Below, piece by piece: positions 36,154-47,200 of a DNA stretch of 64,000 nt. The position numbers and the translations under genes were made by a program. The stretch spans positions 1 to 64,000 of the forward strand of contig WBMW01000146.1 in the NCBI GenBank assembly GCA_013396635.1. The letters are read 5' to 3'. This stretch comes from Penelope pileata. Lineage: Eukaryota; Chordata; Aves; Galliformes; Cracidae. Positions within the stretch are counted from its first letter, which is position 1. The number at the start of each line of letters is the position of its first letter. The notes beneath the pieces were generated by a model that saw nothing but the letters and a program-made list of their open reading frames with translations, ran no database searches and had not been told where the DNA came from.

Positions 36154-37823
36154 ATTCCTGTGGCTGTGTTTTCTCATCCTGATATTTGTTTTGCAAGGGG
36201 TGTGTTACCCATGACAGCAAAGGGTTTCAGGAAGCCTGTATTGAAAGCCTTTGTTAAATGTCCCGTCTTGGATCTGATCTGATGTCTGAATAAGGCAGTA
36301 TGGACTAGAGGAGTTTCAACACCTTTGCCAATCTCCAGTAGTCCAAGGAGTGCTAAATTTTAAATATAGGAAAGAGGATGTGAAAGGTAAATATTAACAA
36401 TGCATATTGGCTAGAAAGGCTTCTTGCTGCTCTGTGTTGGCCTCCAACAGTCCACGTCAGCTGAAATCTCTCAAGCAGTCTCTCTACAAATGTGATTTTC
36501 CAGTGCAAGCCTCTGAGCATGAAAGCTGGTTAGGACAGCCAGTTTCAGCAAACTGCCCTACAAGATTTGTGTTGTGTCTCATGGGGGTTGCTGAAGAGGA
36601 TCCTCACTTCCTGGAAGAAATCCTCCTATTTTTGGCTTGTTTTAAACAATTTTAGTCTTGAAACCTTCATTGATGTCAGTGTCAAAATGTCCCTTAGGGA
36701 TCAAGGTTATGGTATCTTGTAGTAGGTTCCTAACCTGTGTATGGGTTAGGATGGAAATGGGTTTCTCTTCCTGTAACAGCTGAAGGGCTAGATGACTTTT
36801 CCAGTTACATATCACTCAAAACTTCCAAAGCCTTCTAGATTAGGCAGCCCAAACATCATCATCTGGGTGGTGGGAAAACATATCAGCAGATAATGTCTTG
36901 ATTTGGTGGGAACTCAATCCTTTGCTTATTAATTTGAGAAAAATAAAAGACAATCTTGCCAAAGAGAAATATGGAGAAAGGAGAAATTAACAAGTTATAA
37001 TTCATTTAGGAGATCAGTAAATGTTTCATGTGTCAAAGAAGATAGTTCTCCTGACTATTCTGATTAAGAGCTCCCACTGAGATAACCAAGGGGAAAACCC
37101 TGAGTTTCCTTGAGAAACTGGGAGGGAGAGGAAGGGGTGGCTCAAGTGTGATGTGACTCCCTTTGTGTCGAGGTTGTTGTTGGCTATCCTCTCCAGCAGT
37201 AATGTTATCTGGGAGATAGGGCTCCCTTCAAAACAAACAACTATAATTGACTTCAGTAGCATGCATATAATTTTTTCTCAGAGCTCAGAACTAGGCTGAA
37301 CTAGATTGTGCTGGGTATTTGGAAAATAGGATGAAAGCGAATAGCCTTGTGTACAGTATGTGAGGTCAAACTTGTTGCTGTCTCTCTTGGTTTGAGATTT
37401 CTACATCTGGCAGATTGCACACTCTTTTAAGTAAGCAAAGTTTTCTGTTTTGTGCCGGACAGTGTAATAACACATGAAGCAAGAGGAGAAAAGGAAACTG
37501 GCTAATAATGGAATTGTTCTGGTGTTTTCTCAAACAACAGAATGGCAAATTGTTTTCTTTGGCTTTCTGGAAAATATCTGACCTTGATACTTCATATTCA
37601 ATCTATGTAAACAGTTACAAAAGCATCTGAGCCAAATAGAAATGCTATTTCTTGAAAACCTGCAGGGAATGCACATGGGAATTTCCCACATGCTGTGGCA
37701 ATCTTAAAAATACGTTCTTGTAACCTCACAATATTAATGATTAACTCCGGAACGGAGTTCTTCCAGACTTGCAGTGAACTTGGTGATTTGTGTGTTCAGC
37801 TGCATGTATTGGGGAGGGGTAGG

Positions 37824-37850
37824 TTTTTTTTTTTTTAAAAAAAAAAAAAA
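37824..37850. repeat. T13A14 homopolymer palindrome
   Basis: Thirteen T are followed directly by fourteen A. The flanks are also roughly complementary (GGGG..GGTAGG before, CCCCG..CCCACC after), so the whole 37811-37865 region can fold into a long hairpin. Confidence 0.85.
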
Positions 37851-38662
37851 CCCCGAAAAACCCACCACTTCTGGTAACTTGTGTTTAACAAACTATCTGT
37901 TGCGTCTCCCCCTTGAAATTCAGGGATTCCTGCAGATTGCACAGTTGATAAATATCACAGTAAGGGAAATATTTTGTGGCTAAGCTGTGTGCTGAGATGC
38001 TCTTGCAAGAATGAGCTGGAACCAGTTTTATTCTTCACAAATTACTCAAAGACAGAGGTGTTTTGCTCAGGGCACTCACCCACACGGTGCAGCATGAACC
38101 TTCAGAGATGAGCAGGACCTTGTAGATGACATGTTTATACACATACAAAGTTTGGTGTTGGTGTTAGCTTTGTGATTTGTTTCCATTGCATGAGAAACAA
38201 ATGAGAAGAAGAGAGAGGCAGCAGAGTGCACTTTGAGAGGTGCTTTCCCAAGGCAAGTGGGGCTTCTCATGCAAGGAGATCTTCACCCCACCAAGTCTGT
38301 TCAGGTCATGGCGTGGTGGTCAGCACAGCCAAAAAATGGTTTGTGAGTGCAAGCTGCCAAACAGAGCTTTCAAAAGGTGCTGAGTGGCAAGCCCTCGCTT
38401 TTCTACACCAAAAGCCTTTCCCTTAACAGTTAGGAATATTCAGCCTTTGAGATCATTTTTCTATATCTATTGTGGTCTTGTTTAATGCAGCAATATGGTC
38501 CATCAGTTCTTCCACTGTGAAGCTTGGTGTGGTGTTAATATCATTAGAATTTCTGGAGCACAACTTTTTAATTCAGATTGAGAGACCAGAGCAGAGCTGT
38601 CATGGGTGCTAAGCCAGAACTCATCTTGAGAAGGCTGTGGAGAGCCAGAATAGAGGGGTTTG

Positions 38663-38675
38663 TTTTTTTTTTTTT
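38663..38675. repeat. Poly-T run (13 T)
   Basis: Thirteen consecutive thymines, a simple homopolymer repeat. No associated mobile-element body was recognised. Confidence 0.8.
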
Positions 38676-38870
38676 GAATACCTTATGAACCAGCCCTCCT
38701 CCATTTGGGAGTATTCTTAATAGCATTGTATGTATCATTTCGTTATAAATAGATCATTTGATGGACATATTTAGATAGTGGCTGATGTGGGTGGTTCTTG
38801 GGTTGATATGTCTCTTACTAGTGGGATGGTCCCAGCATCCCACTAACAGAAGAGGAACCTACTTTTCCTT

Positions 38871-39030
38871 TTGTGGAGTCTCTCTCCTTTGTGGGTCTCC
38901 TCCCTGGGGATGTCCAAAACCTGCCTGGAAGTGGGCCTGGGCACTCTGCTCCAGGTGTCCCTGCAGGGGCAGAGCTGGCCCAGAGGGACCCAGAGGTCCC
39001 TGCCAGCCTCAGCCATGCTGTGACTGTGTA
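38871..39030 (+). mobile_element. CR1 LINE 3' UTR fragment (plus strand)
   Basis: The sequence TGGGTCTCCTCCCTGGGGAT, then GTCCAAAACCTGCCTGGAAG, then CTGGGCACTCTGCTCCAGG, then AGAGGTCCCTGCCAGCCTCA and CCATGCTGTGACTGTG, follows the CR1 end region. That is CTCCATCCTTGGAGATATTC, AAAACC.CTGGAC, GGTCCCTTCCAACCT and ATTCTGTGATTCTGTG. It is diverged and lacks a clean frame. The flanking 38780-38870 does not resemble CR1. Confidence 0.75.
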
Positions 39031-40257
39031 ATTCCTTCCAGATGGGAAGGTGGGTCAGCGTGTTTTTGTGTGTGGACACATGAAAACAGGATGATCAAGA
39101 GGTGAACTTCTCTTTCGTGATTATCTTCTTTCTAGCAGCCAATGAATTCTCATCTGAGAAGCTGCTGACACTTCCAAATTTCTGTTTTTGGCCTCATAGT
39201 ACTGTAGATATAATTCACTGTTCTGCACCAGTGTGCATGCACCCAACTATGTATGTATATTAGGTTTTCCTTCTTCTGTGCCTGATATGCAGGGGATGTG
39301 GCTTTGTTTCTGCCTCCTATGACATTTACTTTCTGTTGGGCTGCAGGGACTCTCATGTTCAGCTGAGATGTCCTGTGTTTGCTTGTTGTCAAGCTAGATG
39401 TTGGCTATCTTTTTTGTGGGCTTTGGTTTAGGGTTCAGGCTGTGCTAGAGTACGTGTGGTTGGGATGTCTTGCCTCTGTAGGCAGGAAGCAGATAATCAT
39501 CTGGTCAGTACGGTACATCTCTCCCTATCATCTATCTGCTTGATTAATACAGGATATGGCTCTGCCACAGCTTTTACCTTCAGATCTTGGCTTTTCAGTT
39601 GACTCATTCTTTTAGCACAAGACAGCTCAATTTTCTTTTAAGATATGATTTATTTCACTTTTTTGTGTGCTTTTTTCTTTTGTAAAAGAAACCCAAACAA
39701 GCTTAAAACTATTCAATTTCTGGCATCTAACTTGTGGACTTTTTCCTGTCCAGTGTCTTCCATTTCCCATTACTTTCAGCCTGACTGGAGCCACATGTTG
39801 TCCCCATTCTTAAGCTGTCCATTTCCTGCTGGAAAGGCATTGGGAAGTGTAAACATTTGCAAAACCCCTATATCTTGAAAAGTAGGACTTGAAAAAATTG
39901 CTTATATACAGCACTCACTGTACTACAGAACTATTATTTTCCCAGTACACAGCGCAGGGCAAGGCAAGAACTTCATCTTGCTGCCTGCTGATATGATAAA
40001 ATAGCATCATATGGAGCTTGTAGCAGGAAAGACACATTTTACTGGCTAGTCTCATCACTTTTACCTTATTATGGGATTTTCTGGGTGCTCAGTTTTTAAA
40101 AACTTGTTGGAAATGAAAGGGCAGACTCCTTTCTCAGCTCTGGGCAGGCGAAGGACTTTCTTCCCACCACGTTACTCAGTTAGGAGCTGTGTACCTGCCA
40201 AAGCAGTTGTTTAGGCTTCAGGCCAGCAGCACCGTGGCCATCAGAAATAGTGCAGCC
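39031..40257. other. Unique non-coding stretch
   Basis: No gene, RNA or named repeat recognised. Composition is average and open frames are under 85 codons. Confidence 0.5.
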
Positions 40258-40794
40258 TGCTCTCTTGTCTGAGCCACTGGTGAGACTGCACCTCGAATAT
40301 TGTGTTCTGTTTTGGGCCCCTCACTACAAGAGAGATAGGGAGTTACTCACGCATGTGCAGGGAAGAGCAACAAAACTTGAAGAGTCTAGAAAACAAGACT
40401 TAGGGGGAGTGACTGAGGATACATAGGCTGCTTAGTGTGAAGAAAAGGCTGAGGGGAGACCTCGTTGTTCTCTGCAATTGCCTACAAGGAGGCTGCAGCA
40501 AAGATGGTGCAGGTGTCTTTTCTCTGGTGACAAGTGATAGGCTGAGAGGAAATGGTCTCAGGCTGCACCAGGAGTGGTTTAGAATGGGTATTAGGAAGAA
40601 TTTCCTCAAGAGAGGGTGATCAAGCATCAGAATGGGCTTCCCAGGAAAATGGAGCCTATCTCTAGGGCTCGAGAGATGTGTGGATGTGGCACAAGGGACA
40701 TCGTGTGGTGCTGGGACTCAGTGGATCAAGTTGATGGTTGGACATGGTTATCTTGAAGGTATTTTCCAACCTAGGTGGTTCTATGATTCTGTGA
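40258..40794 (+). mobile_element. CR1 LINE, 0.54-kb 3' copy (plus strand)
   Basis: The longest of the better-preserved CR1 copies here. It starts within ORF2 (GGTGAGACTGCACCTCGAAT, then TTGTGTTCTGTTTTGGGCCC). It continues with a readable piece of the ORF2 C-terminal domain (GDLVVLCN, then GVFSLVTSDRLRGNGLRLHQ region), loses frame near 40610, and reaches the complete 3' UTR (TTGGACATGGTTATCTTGA, then AGGTATTTTCCAACC). It ends in the octamer tail (TTCTATGATTCTGTGA, 40779-40794). The family usually encodes KRRLRGDL..NYL, which the copy still echoes. Frameshifts and stops show it is dead. Confidence 0.95.
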
Positions 40795-43700
40795 TCAGTG
40801 GAAAGGGAAAGGCATCTCCCAAGAAGGATTACTTGATGAGGTTATTAGAGACTCTTTGAGCTAAAGAAGAGCTGAATTCCTCTCTTCTACAAAGCACATC
40901 TTATGATGAGGTTGGACTTTCAGGTGGCCACAGATGAATCTTCAACAACCAGTTTTTGCTAGATACCCTCCCACAAATCAATCTCCACATGTTTTATTTC
41001 AGTGAGGATAATTGTAGATATAAATTGAAGTCTGCCCTCTTAAAGCTGTCAATTCCTTGTTTCCTCTATTTTCATAGCAGTTAGGCACTGTAGGAAATAT
41101 TTCTTTGACTCATGTAAGGATTTTTATAACTGAGTAGTACTGTAGGGAAACCTGTATCAAAAACCAAACACCTGTTTTTACCCTACTCTTTCCAAGTTGT
41201 GCTTTATATTGCACATTTCTGTTCTGTCACCTTTTACTTGATTCCCTTTAAATTGAAGGCTGCTATACTCCCTTAAATCCCATTGCCTGTGGGAGTCTTT
41301 TCAGGCTGCTGAACGCTGTAATTAACCACTTTGGACTTCCCAAGTTTTATTGCACGTACGTTTTGCTAAAATTCAAGCATAGGTATGGCAAACAGACCTC
41401 CAGATGAAGGCATACTGTTAACTAACGTAATGGCATTATGCATCCAACAATGCTCCTTTCCTTTTTAGTGATTTTGCTTTTTACTGTTGCCATGCAGCAG
41501 TCAAATATACCATTTTTTGTATATTTTGGCGAATGACAGGCATTAACTGTAAAGGCACTTCAGCTTCTAAGGCTGAACACCCACATTTTGTTGAAAACTT
41601 AGTTACCTGACTGCAAGTCTCGTAAGGAGTGTGGAACCACCATATCACCTTTTAAATCCATGAGCTATGCCTGTTTTTCCTGGGAGAAATGCTTTGCTAA
41701 GATGAGGGTGGCCTCAGTCCTCCTCCTGGTAGCAGTGGGTGCAGGTGAGACCTGCTTTGCCCTGGGCCACCAAACCAAAGGTGAGGTTTGTACTCTGTTG
41801 AGGAGATCATAGCAAATCAGATACCTTGCTACATCCCAGAGCTGGGCTTTATCTGGGGATGGGGCAGGCTGCAGAGGGTGCTCTGCCCACTGTGGTAGGA
41901 AGATGGCGCCTGGAGGAGATGCTCTGCTACCATCACAGAACCAGGTTGTGTTGACACTGAAAAAACTGTCACAGCACCATCTGCAAAAACATGCCGTATT
42001 ATACAGATTGTAACAGAATTAGGCAAAGGTGTTGCAAACTGTGATAAAGCACACACTAATCATGCAATACAAGGAATCCAGCAGCTCTTGCTGAAGGACT
42101 CCTGAAATGATCTGCCCAGCTTATGGTTGCAATAAAAACATGCTGATAAGACACTGGTATGTCCTATGACACTGGCATGACCTACCAGGTGGATGAAATA
42201 TGGATTTGAAGAATGAGTGGTGCTGTGCCTGTACATGAAGCACAGGCTTGCTAGGACTTATTAAAGTGCTGTTTGTTTCTTTATGACTTGGTCATGACCA
42301 TGAATGAGACAGCTCAGCTGAGAGGAGTTACAGAGATGTCAATTCTGACTGCATTAACTAGGGAGAAAACCTGAAGTGATGCTGATATTAGTCATATAGG
42401 CATCTGATGATGCACAGCAACTCTGCATGAAATTACAAGGGATATTGAGTAATCAGAATGAATATGAGAAAATGGTCATGTAAAATTGGGAATCTACCAG
42501 ATGCAAAGCCAAAACTTTAATGGTGAATACACAGACAGATTTATATTTGTATTAAGATTCTCATCTGTCCAGTGAAATACCTTTCTCATTGAGCAGATCT
42601 GGAAGGGCCACATGATGTCCCTTCATGATCTGTAGCTCTCAGCAGTGGTTCTAGCTTTTAAATAAGGCAGATGGTGATCAGATGCTGGGACTTGCTATTT
42701 ATTTTGCAAATCATACCTGTGGACATGTTTCCTTAGCAAAGCCACTGATTGTGTCAAATGTGTATAACAAGTGCAGTCTTCTATTGATTCTCACATTCTA
42801 TTTTCTGCTTTTGGTGGAAACAGATGGAATTCAATTTTCTCACAATTACTATTAGCCAAGAATAACATCACTTGAATCAGTGCGGGGGAGGTGGAAAGTT
42901 GCAACTACAAAAACACACAGCCTGAAAAGCTGGATATTGAAATGTGACTTGCAAGTAGCCATAACTGATGGGTTAACCAGGCCCCAATTCAGAAACACAG
43001 TTAAACGTTTTCTGGGCTCAAAGCAGTATGTCCTAATGACATTATAAATGCGGCCTCTGTAAAAAGGATGATCCAGATTGTTTCTGAGGGTTACTCTCAT
43101 GGGATGACTGATACTTAAATGGTAAAGTCTTGGAACATTTTCCACTAAAAATATCAAACTGGGGTAAGGTTGGATGTATCTGAAGTTAATGTAAGCATAT
43201 ACGATTGTATAGAATCTTTGCTTGCTTTGAAAACATTAAAGGGAATTCTTAAGAAATTCAGTCTATAATTAGAAAATAAGTCAATAGATATGTAATAAAT
43301 CAATCACTTTCAGATTTCGAGGCTGCTTTAGATCAGAATGCTGTAACTTTCGAGGGGGTGTGTTGCATAGCTAATATATGAGCCCACAAAAAAATCCTAA
43401 ACTGTGTGAGAGTTAGGGGTAAATCACAGAATCCCAGTACTTAAAGTTAAGAAATGCCATAATTAAAGGTTTTCTTGCAACCTCAGTTGGGCACTGATTC
43501 TTTTGCTTCATGCTGAACTCTCTCAGATGATGAGATCGCAGGTATTTCTGTTCTGTTATTAAGCGCAGCCTCTGGCGTTGTTTAGAAATTGTCCTTTTCA
43601 TTGTTATAGTGTCTTAACAATTCCCTCAAACTACTCAATTTCTGTTCACAATGGCCTTGTAAAGAGTTATCAGATCTATCCTACAGATACTGAATGGAGC

Positions 43701-44028
43701 CAGGCATTTCTGTGTCAAAAAGGCACAAAGATAAGGTGATGAGCCTCTACTTCAGAGCCTTTAGTATTTTATTGGGTTTTATGTGTTCATAGCAAAGATC
43801 CATGGGAATCATACAGCTGGAGTCTGAAATAAGGCATGTGGAAAAAAACAAGATGACCTACCAGTGGTCATCTGTGAAAGACTTGCCCCCATATATGTGA
43901 AATACATGGCGTAATGCTCAGTAAACCCATTTTTTTTCAGGGCAGCTCCCAGTATCCATCAGAAGAAACTCTGGGAAACTCCAGTTCTGCTCCTGCATGC
44001 TAGGACAGGAGTTACATTCCCACAGCTC
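40795..44028. other. Unique non-coding stretch
   Basis: No gene recognised. A segment near 42980-43030 (GGCCCCAATTCAGAAACACA and onward) vaguely resembles an old amniote palindromic repeat, but too weakly to call. An 18-base tandem duplication at 42150-42185 is listed separately. A 101-codon minus-strand frame (42852-43157) has no known domain. Confidence 0.45.
42150..42185 (+). repeat. 18-bp tandem duplication
   Basis: GACACTGGTATGTCCTAT (42150-42167) is followed immediately by GACACTGGCATGACCTAC (42168-42185), matching at 15 of 18 positions. A small local duplication with no indicated function. Confidence 0.7.
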
Positions 44029-44244
44029 TTGGAAGTTAGGAAATTCTTTACTCAAAGTGGTGAGGCCCTGGCACAGGTTGCCCAGAGAAGGTGTGGATGC
44101 ATCATCCTTGGAGGTGCTCAAGGCCAGGCTGGATGGGGCTTTGGATATCCTGCTCTGGTGGGAGGTATCCCTGCCCATGGCAGGGGTTGGAACTGGATGG
44201 GCTTTAAGGTTCTTTTCAACCCAAATCATCCTGTGATTCTGTGA
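44029..44244 (+). mobile_element. CR1 LINE, 3' end (plus strand)
   Basis: A sense CR1 3' end. The frame encodes PWHRLPREGVDASSLEVL, then KARLDGALDIL, the ORF2 C-terminus. It is followed by a 3' UTR with GGGGTTGGAACTGGATGGGC, TTTAAGGTTC, TTTTCAACCC and the terminal CTGTGATTCTGTGA (44231-44244). The GLDGALD-type ending and the GGAACTGGATGG UTR suggest a different CR1 subfamily from the copies at 28594 and 40258, which end VALRDM. About 215 bases remain. Confidence 0.93.
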
Positions 44245-47200
44245 AGTTTCACTTTTAAACCTTAATGAGTTGACCGAAACTATGTAAGATGAAGTACCTG
44301 TTTTAGCACTAGTTTGAGCACATACTGATAGAAGCAGCAAAATGCCTGTCCTACCCCTGAAATAATGTTCCTGTCATATTTCAAAACCCAAAGCTCTGTG
44401 GCTGGCTGGAATATTTCATTTTGTCTTTTCACATAACCAGAACAATGTTACATCTCAACCTCCTCCTAAGAAACAGCAGAGCTGCTTGTGATGAAAGCAT
44501 TCCCCTCAGATATCATGGCTAAAATATATATAAATTTAGGTGATTATTAATTGCTAACAAACCATCTCTGTCCAAATAGTTACATCTCGACTGCAGTCTG
44601 AATGCAGATTGATTAAAAAACGTAAATCTATATTCCTTTGGGCAACACTTCTCCTTTCTGAAGGCACTTGGTCAGATTGAATGATTCCTCTTTCATATGG
44701 GGCAGGGAAAGCCTGATTGAGATTGACTGCAAAAAATCCACAGGTATCTCCTGAGTGGATGATTTGAGGTTTGGGAAAGCTGGGAAGTTCTGAGCAGGTG
44801 GCACTTGATCCATCCCTGCATCCATTTTGTGAAGAAAAACCTGAATCGCTGGCATGTAGTCAACACAGATGGATCTCCCATCACTCTGCACAGCCTTTGG
44901 TACCAGGGCAGGGTGGCTGCAGGGGCAGTTTGGGGACACCAAAATTGATCTCTTACTTCTCCCCATTTTCCCCCCATCCTCTTTGCCCCTATGACTCATG
45001 TGGTGATGTTTCAACCCCTTCAGCCCTGCGTTGAAGGGCTGTATTTTAAGCTGAGATTGCATCTTTGCTCTCTTCGCTGCTTTCTGCCATTTGAATGTTT
45101 CTCAAGAAATTACTTAGAGGGTTTTAAATTTCTCACATTAAAACCCTACCATGTATCAGCATCTGATGCATATTTAAATAACTTTCCAGTGCCCTTGTTT
45201 AATTCGCAGCACTGAATATTCACAGAAATCAAATTATGAAGCATACTGGTATCGGGTGTTTCCATACCTCCCTGTTGTTTTCAGCTTGTAGCTTCCAACT
45301 CCAACATCCTCGTTAAAAGAAACAAGGACAAAGCAGTTTGTTCTTATTCTGAAGGCATTTCTTAGCAAAAGTGTAACAGGCTTGGGATTTAAGGACACAG
45401 GCCTGCAAAAACAGAGGTGTTGAAATAATCGCAAACCTTACATATGAGACAGAAGCATAACTCTTTTACTGCTCTTGGCATTGGTTAAATCTACAGAGGA
45501 AATTGAAGATTTTTATGATTCTATTAAAATTACTGTTCAACACATTCAAAGGGATGATAGTGAAACATAAAGGGCAGTGTCTCATACGTTAATGTTAACC
45601 TGGCAATATCATTTATATTGAAATTTGACTTGACTTTCAAGCACCATTTGAAAGGTTATTGCATGTGAAACTGAATTAAGCAATACAGCTGAAGTTTGCC
45701 CTTTTATAATTTAAAATAAGAACCACATTTTTTCTTAAGTCCCTGCTCAAACAAAAATTCAAACAATAATAATAAAAATTTATTTAGAAATATTATAGGA
45801 CTATTCTTTGCCCTAGCTTTCTCCAGTGAAATCTCCAACTTTTTGGGGGAGGAAGAAAAAGAAAAAAACAAAACAACCCCAAAACAAAAAAACAGGTGAA
45901 AAAGCCATACCCTTAGGGCAGGGCTCTGCAGCCAGATCTGACTTCTGCCAGAGTGCGCATTAATGAGGCTGTTTCACCCTTATACCAGAGTACCTGAAGT
46001 CAGATATTCCTCTTAGTCTCTGGTCTTGTATTTCCATCCCTGTCTCTATTAATTTGGGGCTGATGAAATCTTTTCCCATTCCATCCCAACCTTTACCTCT
46101 TAGACTGCTCAAGTTATTTGAAGCACAATAACTTGTTTAGCTAAGTTTGCCTGCTACATACGTATGAGCTGGATCAAATAACCCTGCTGCAGTCACCTCT
46201 TCAACTTTTCCAGGAATTGTATTAAAAACCAACATCCGTCTCCCCGGGGGTTTGTAGTTTGTCTCAGCAAGCCTATGTCGTTTTGGTAAATAGCTTGGAA
46301 ATTTTAGAATTTGTGTGAAAACATCCTTAAGTGAGTGGTACCCCAGGAAAAAAAAAAAATCAGTCATCCTCATCCTGAGATGACCTTGGAAAATGCAACT
46401 TGTTAATGTGGCTAGCTACTTCACCAGAAACTGTCAGGCTTTTCTGAGAATCTCTCCACTGCACTCCTGCCAACTCTACCACTTTGGGCATTAATCTACC
46501 AGATTTCCAGGCAGCGGGAAAGTGCAGACAAATGGTCACTGTGCATGCAGTGTGGAGCCAGCCTGCGCGTGTGTGCGGCGGCCGGGCACGCCAGCTGCTG
46601 CAGACCTGTGAATGTTGGCACGCCTGTGCCTGCTGGTGCTGGTGGGGAGGTGGGATGGGGCCAGAGAACAGAACTGCCCCAGTCGGAGGAGACGGCGCCT
46701 TCAACACAATGCAAAGACTGAGTGGAGATAAAAATAGGAATTTATGGTCCCTGCAAACAGGCTGATTAATGGAACAAGGGAGGAGCTGTCAAAAGTTGAC
46801 TTTATGAATAACAATTTTTACTGAACCAGGAATGGATTTTCCTAACTTGGGAGTTGGGCATAAGCGATGGGAAGATCTGGTGAAGGGAGAGACTTTCCCT
46901 GAGGTTTGCTGTTGCTTTGCAGTATTTTTCAAACAATGGGTTGTGTTTTGGGGAGAATGGAGCGGCATGGAAGACAACTGGGGATAGGCTGTAAGAATTA
47001 GGTAAAATCTTTTTGCCCTCCTCAATACATCCTCTTCAATGGAAATAATTGGATTTGATAGAGGAGACATTTTTTAAAAGAGGCTATAAGTGGATCAAAT
47101 GTATTAAACTGTCTGCTTAACTTCCCAACTCAAATAACCATGTTTCCATTGTATATTTTTATAACTGTGAGTGTATATAAATCCATCTATCTCTATTTAT

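Larger units (their letters stand above)
36154..38870. other. Mostly unique non-coding stretch
   Basis: The first 100-150 bases (around ATTGAAAGCCTTTGTTAAAT) may continue the ancient antisense CR1 after an internal deletion, but I cannot be sure. No gene recognised. A T13A14 palindrome at 37824-37850 and a T13 run at 38663-38675 are the only clear structures. Confidence 0.45.

Noticed and set aside
42970..43060. Possible ancient amniote palindromic DNA repeat
   Set aside because: Only a short stretch (CCCCAATTCAG..AGTTAAACG) is reminiscent, which is insufficient to support a call.
43425..43480. Possible CR1 tail (TCACAGAATCCCAG)
   Set aside because: The following sequence does not continue the CR1 3' UTR, and the match is too short.
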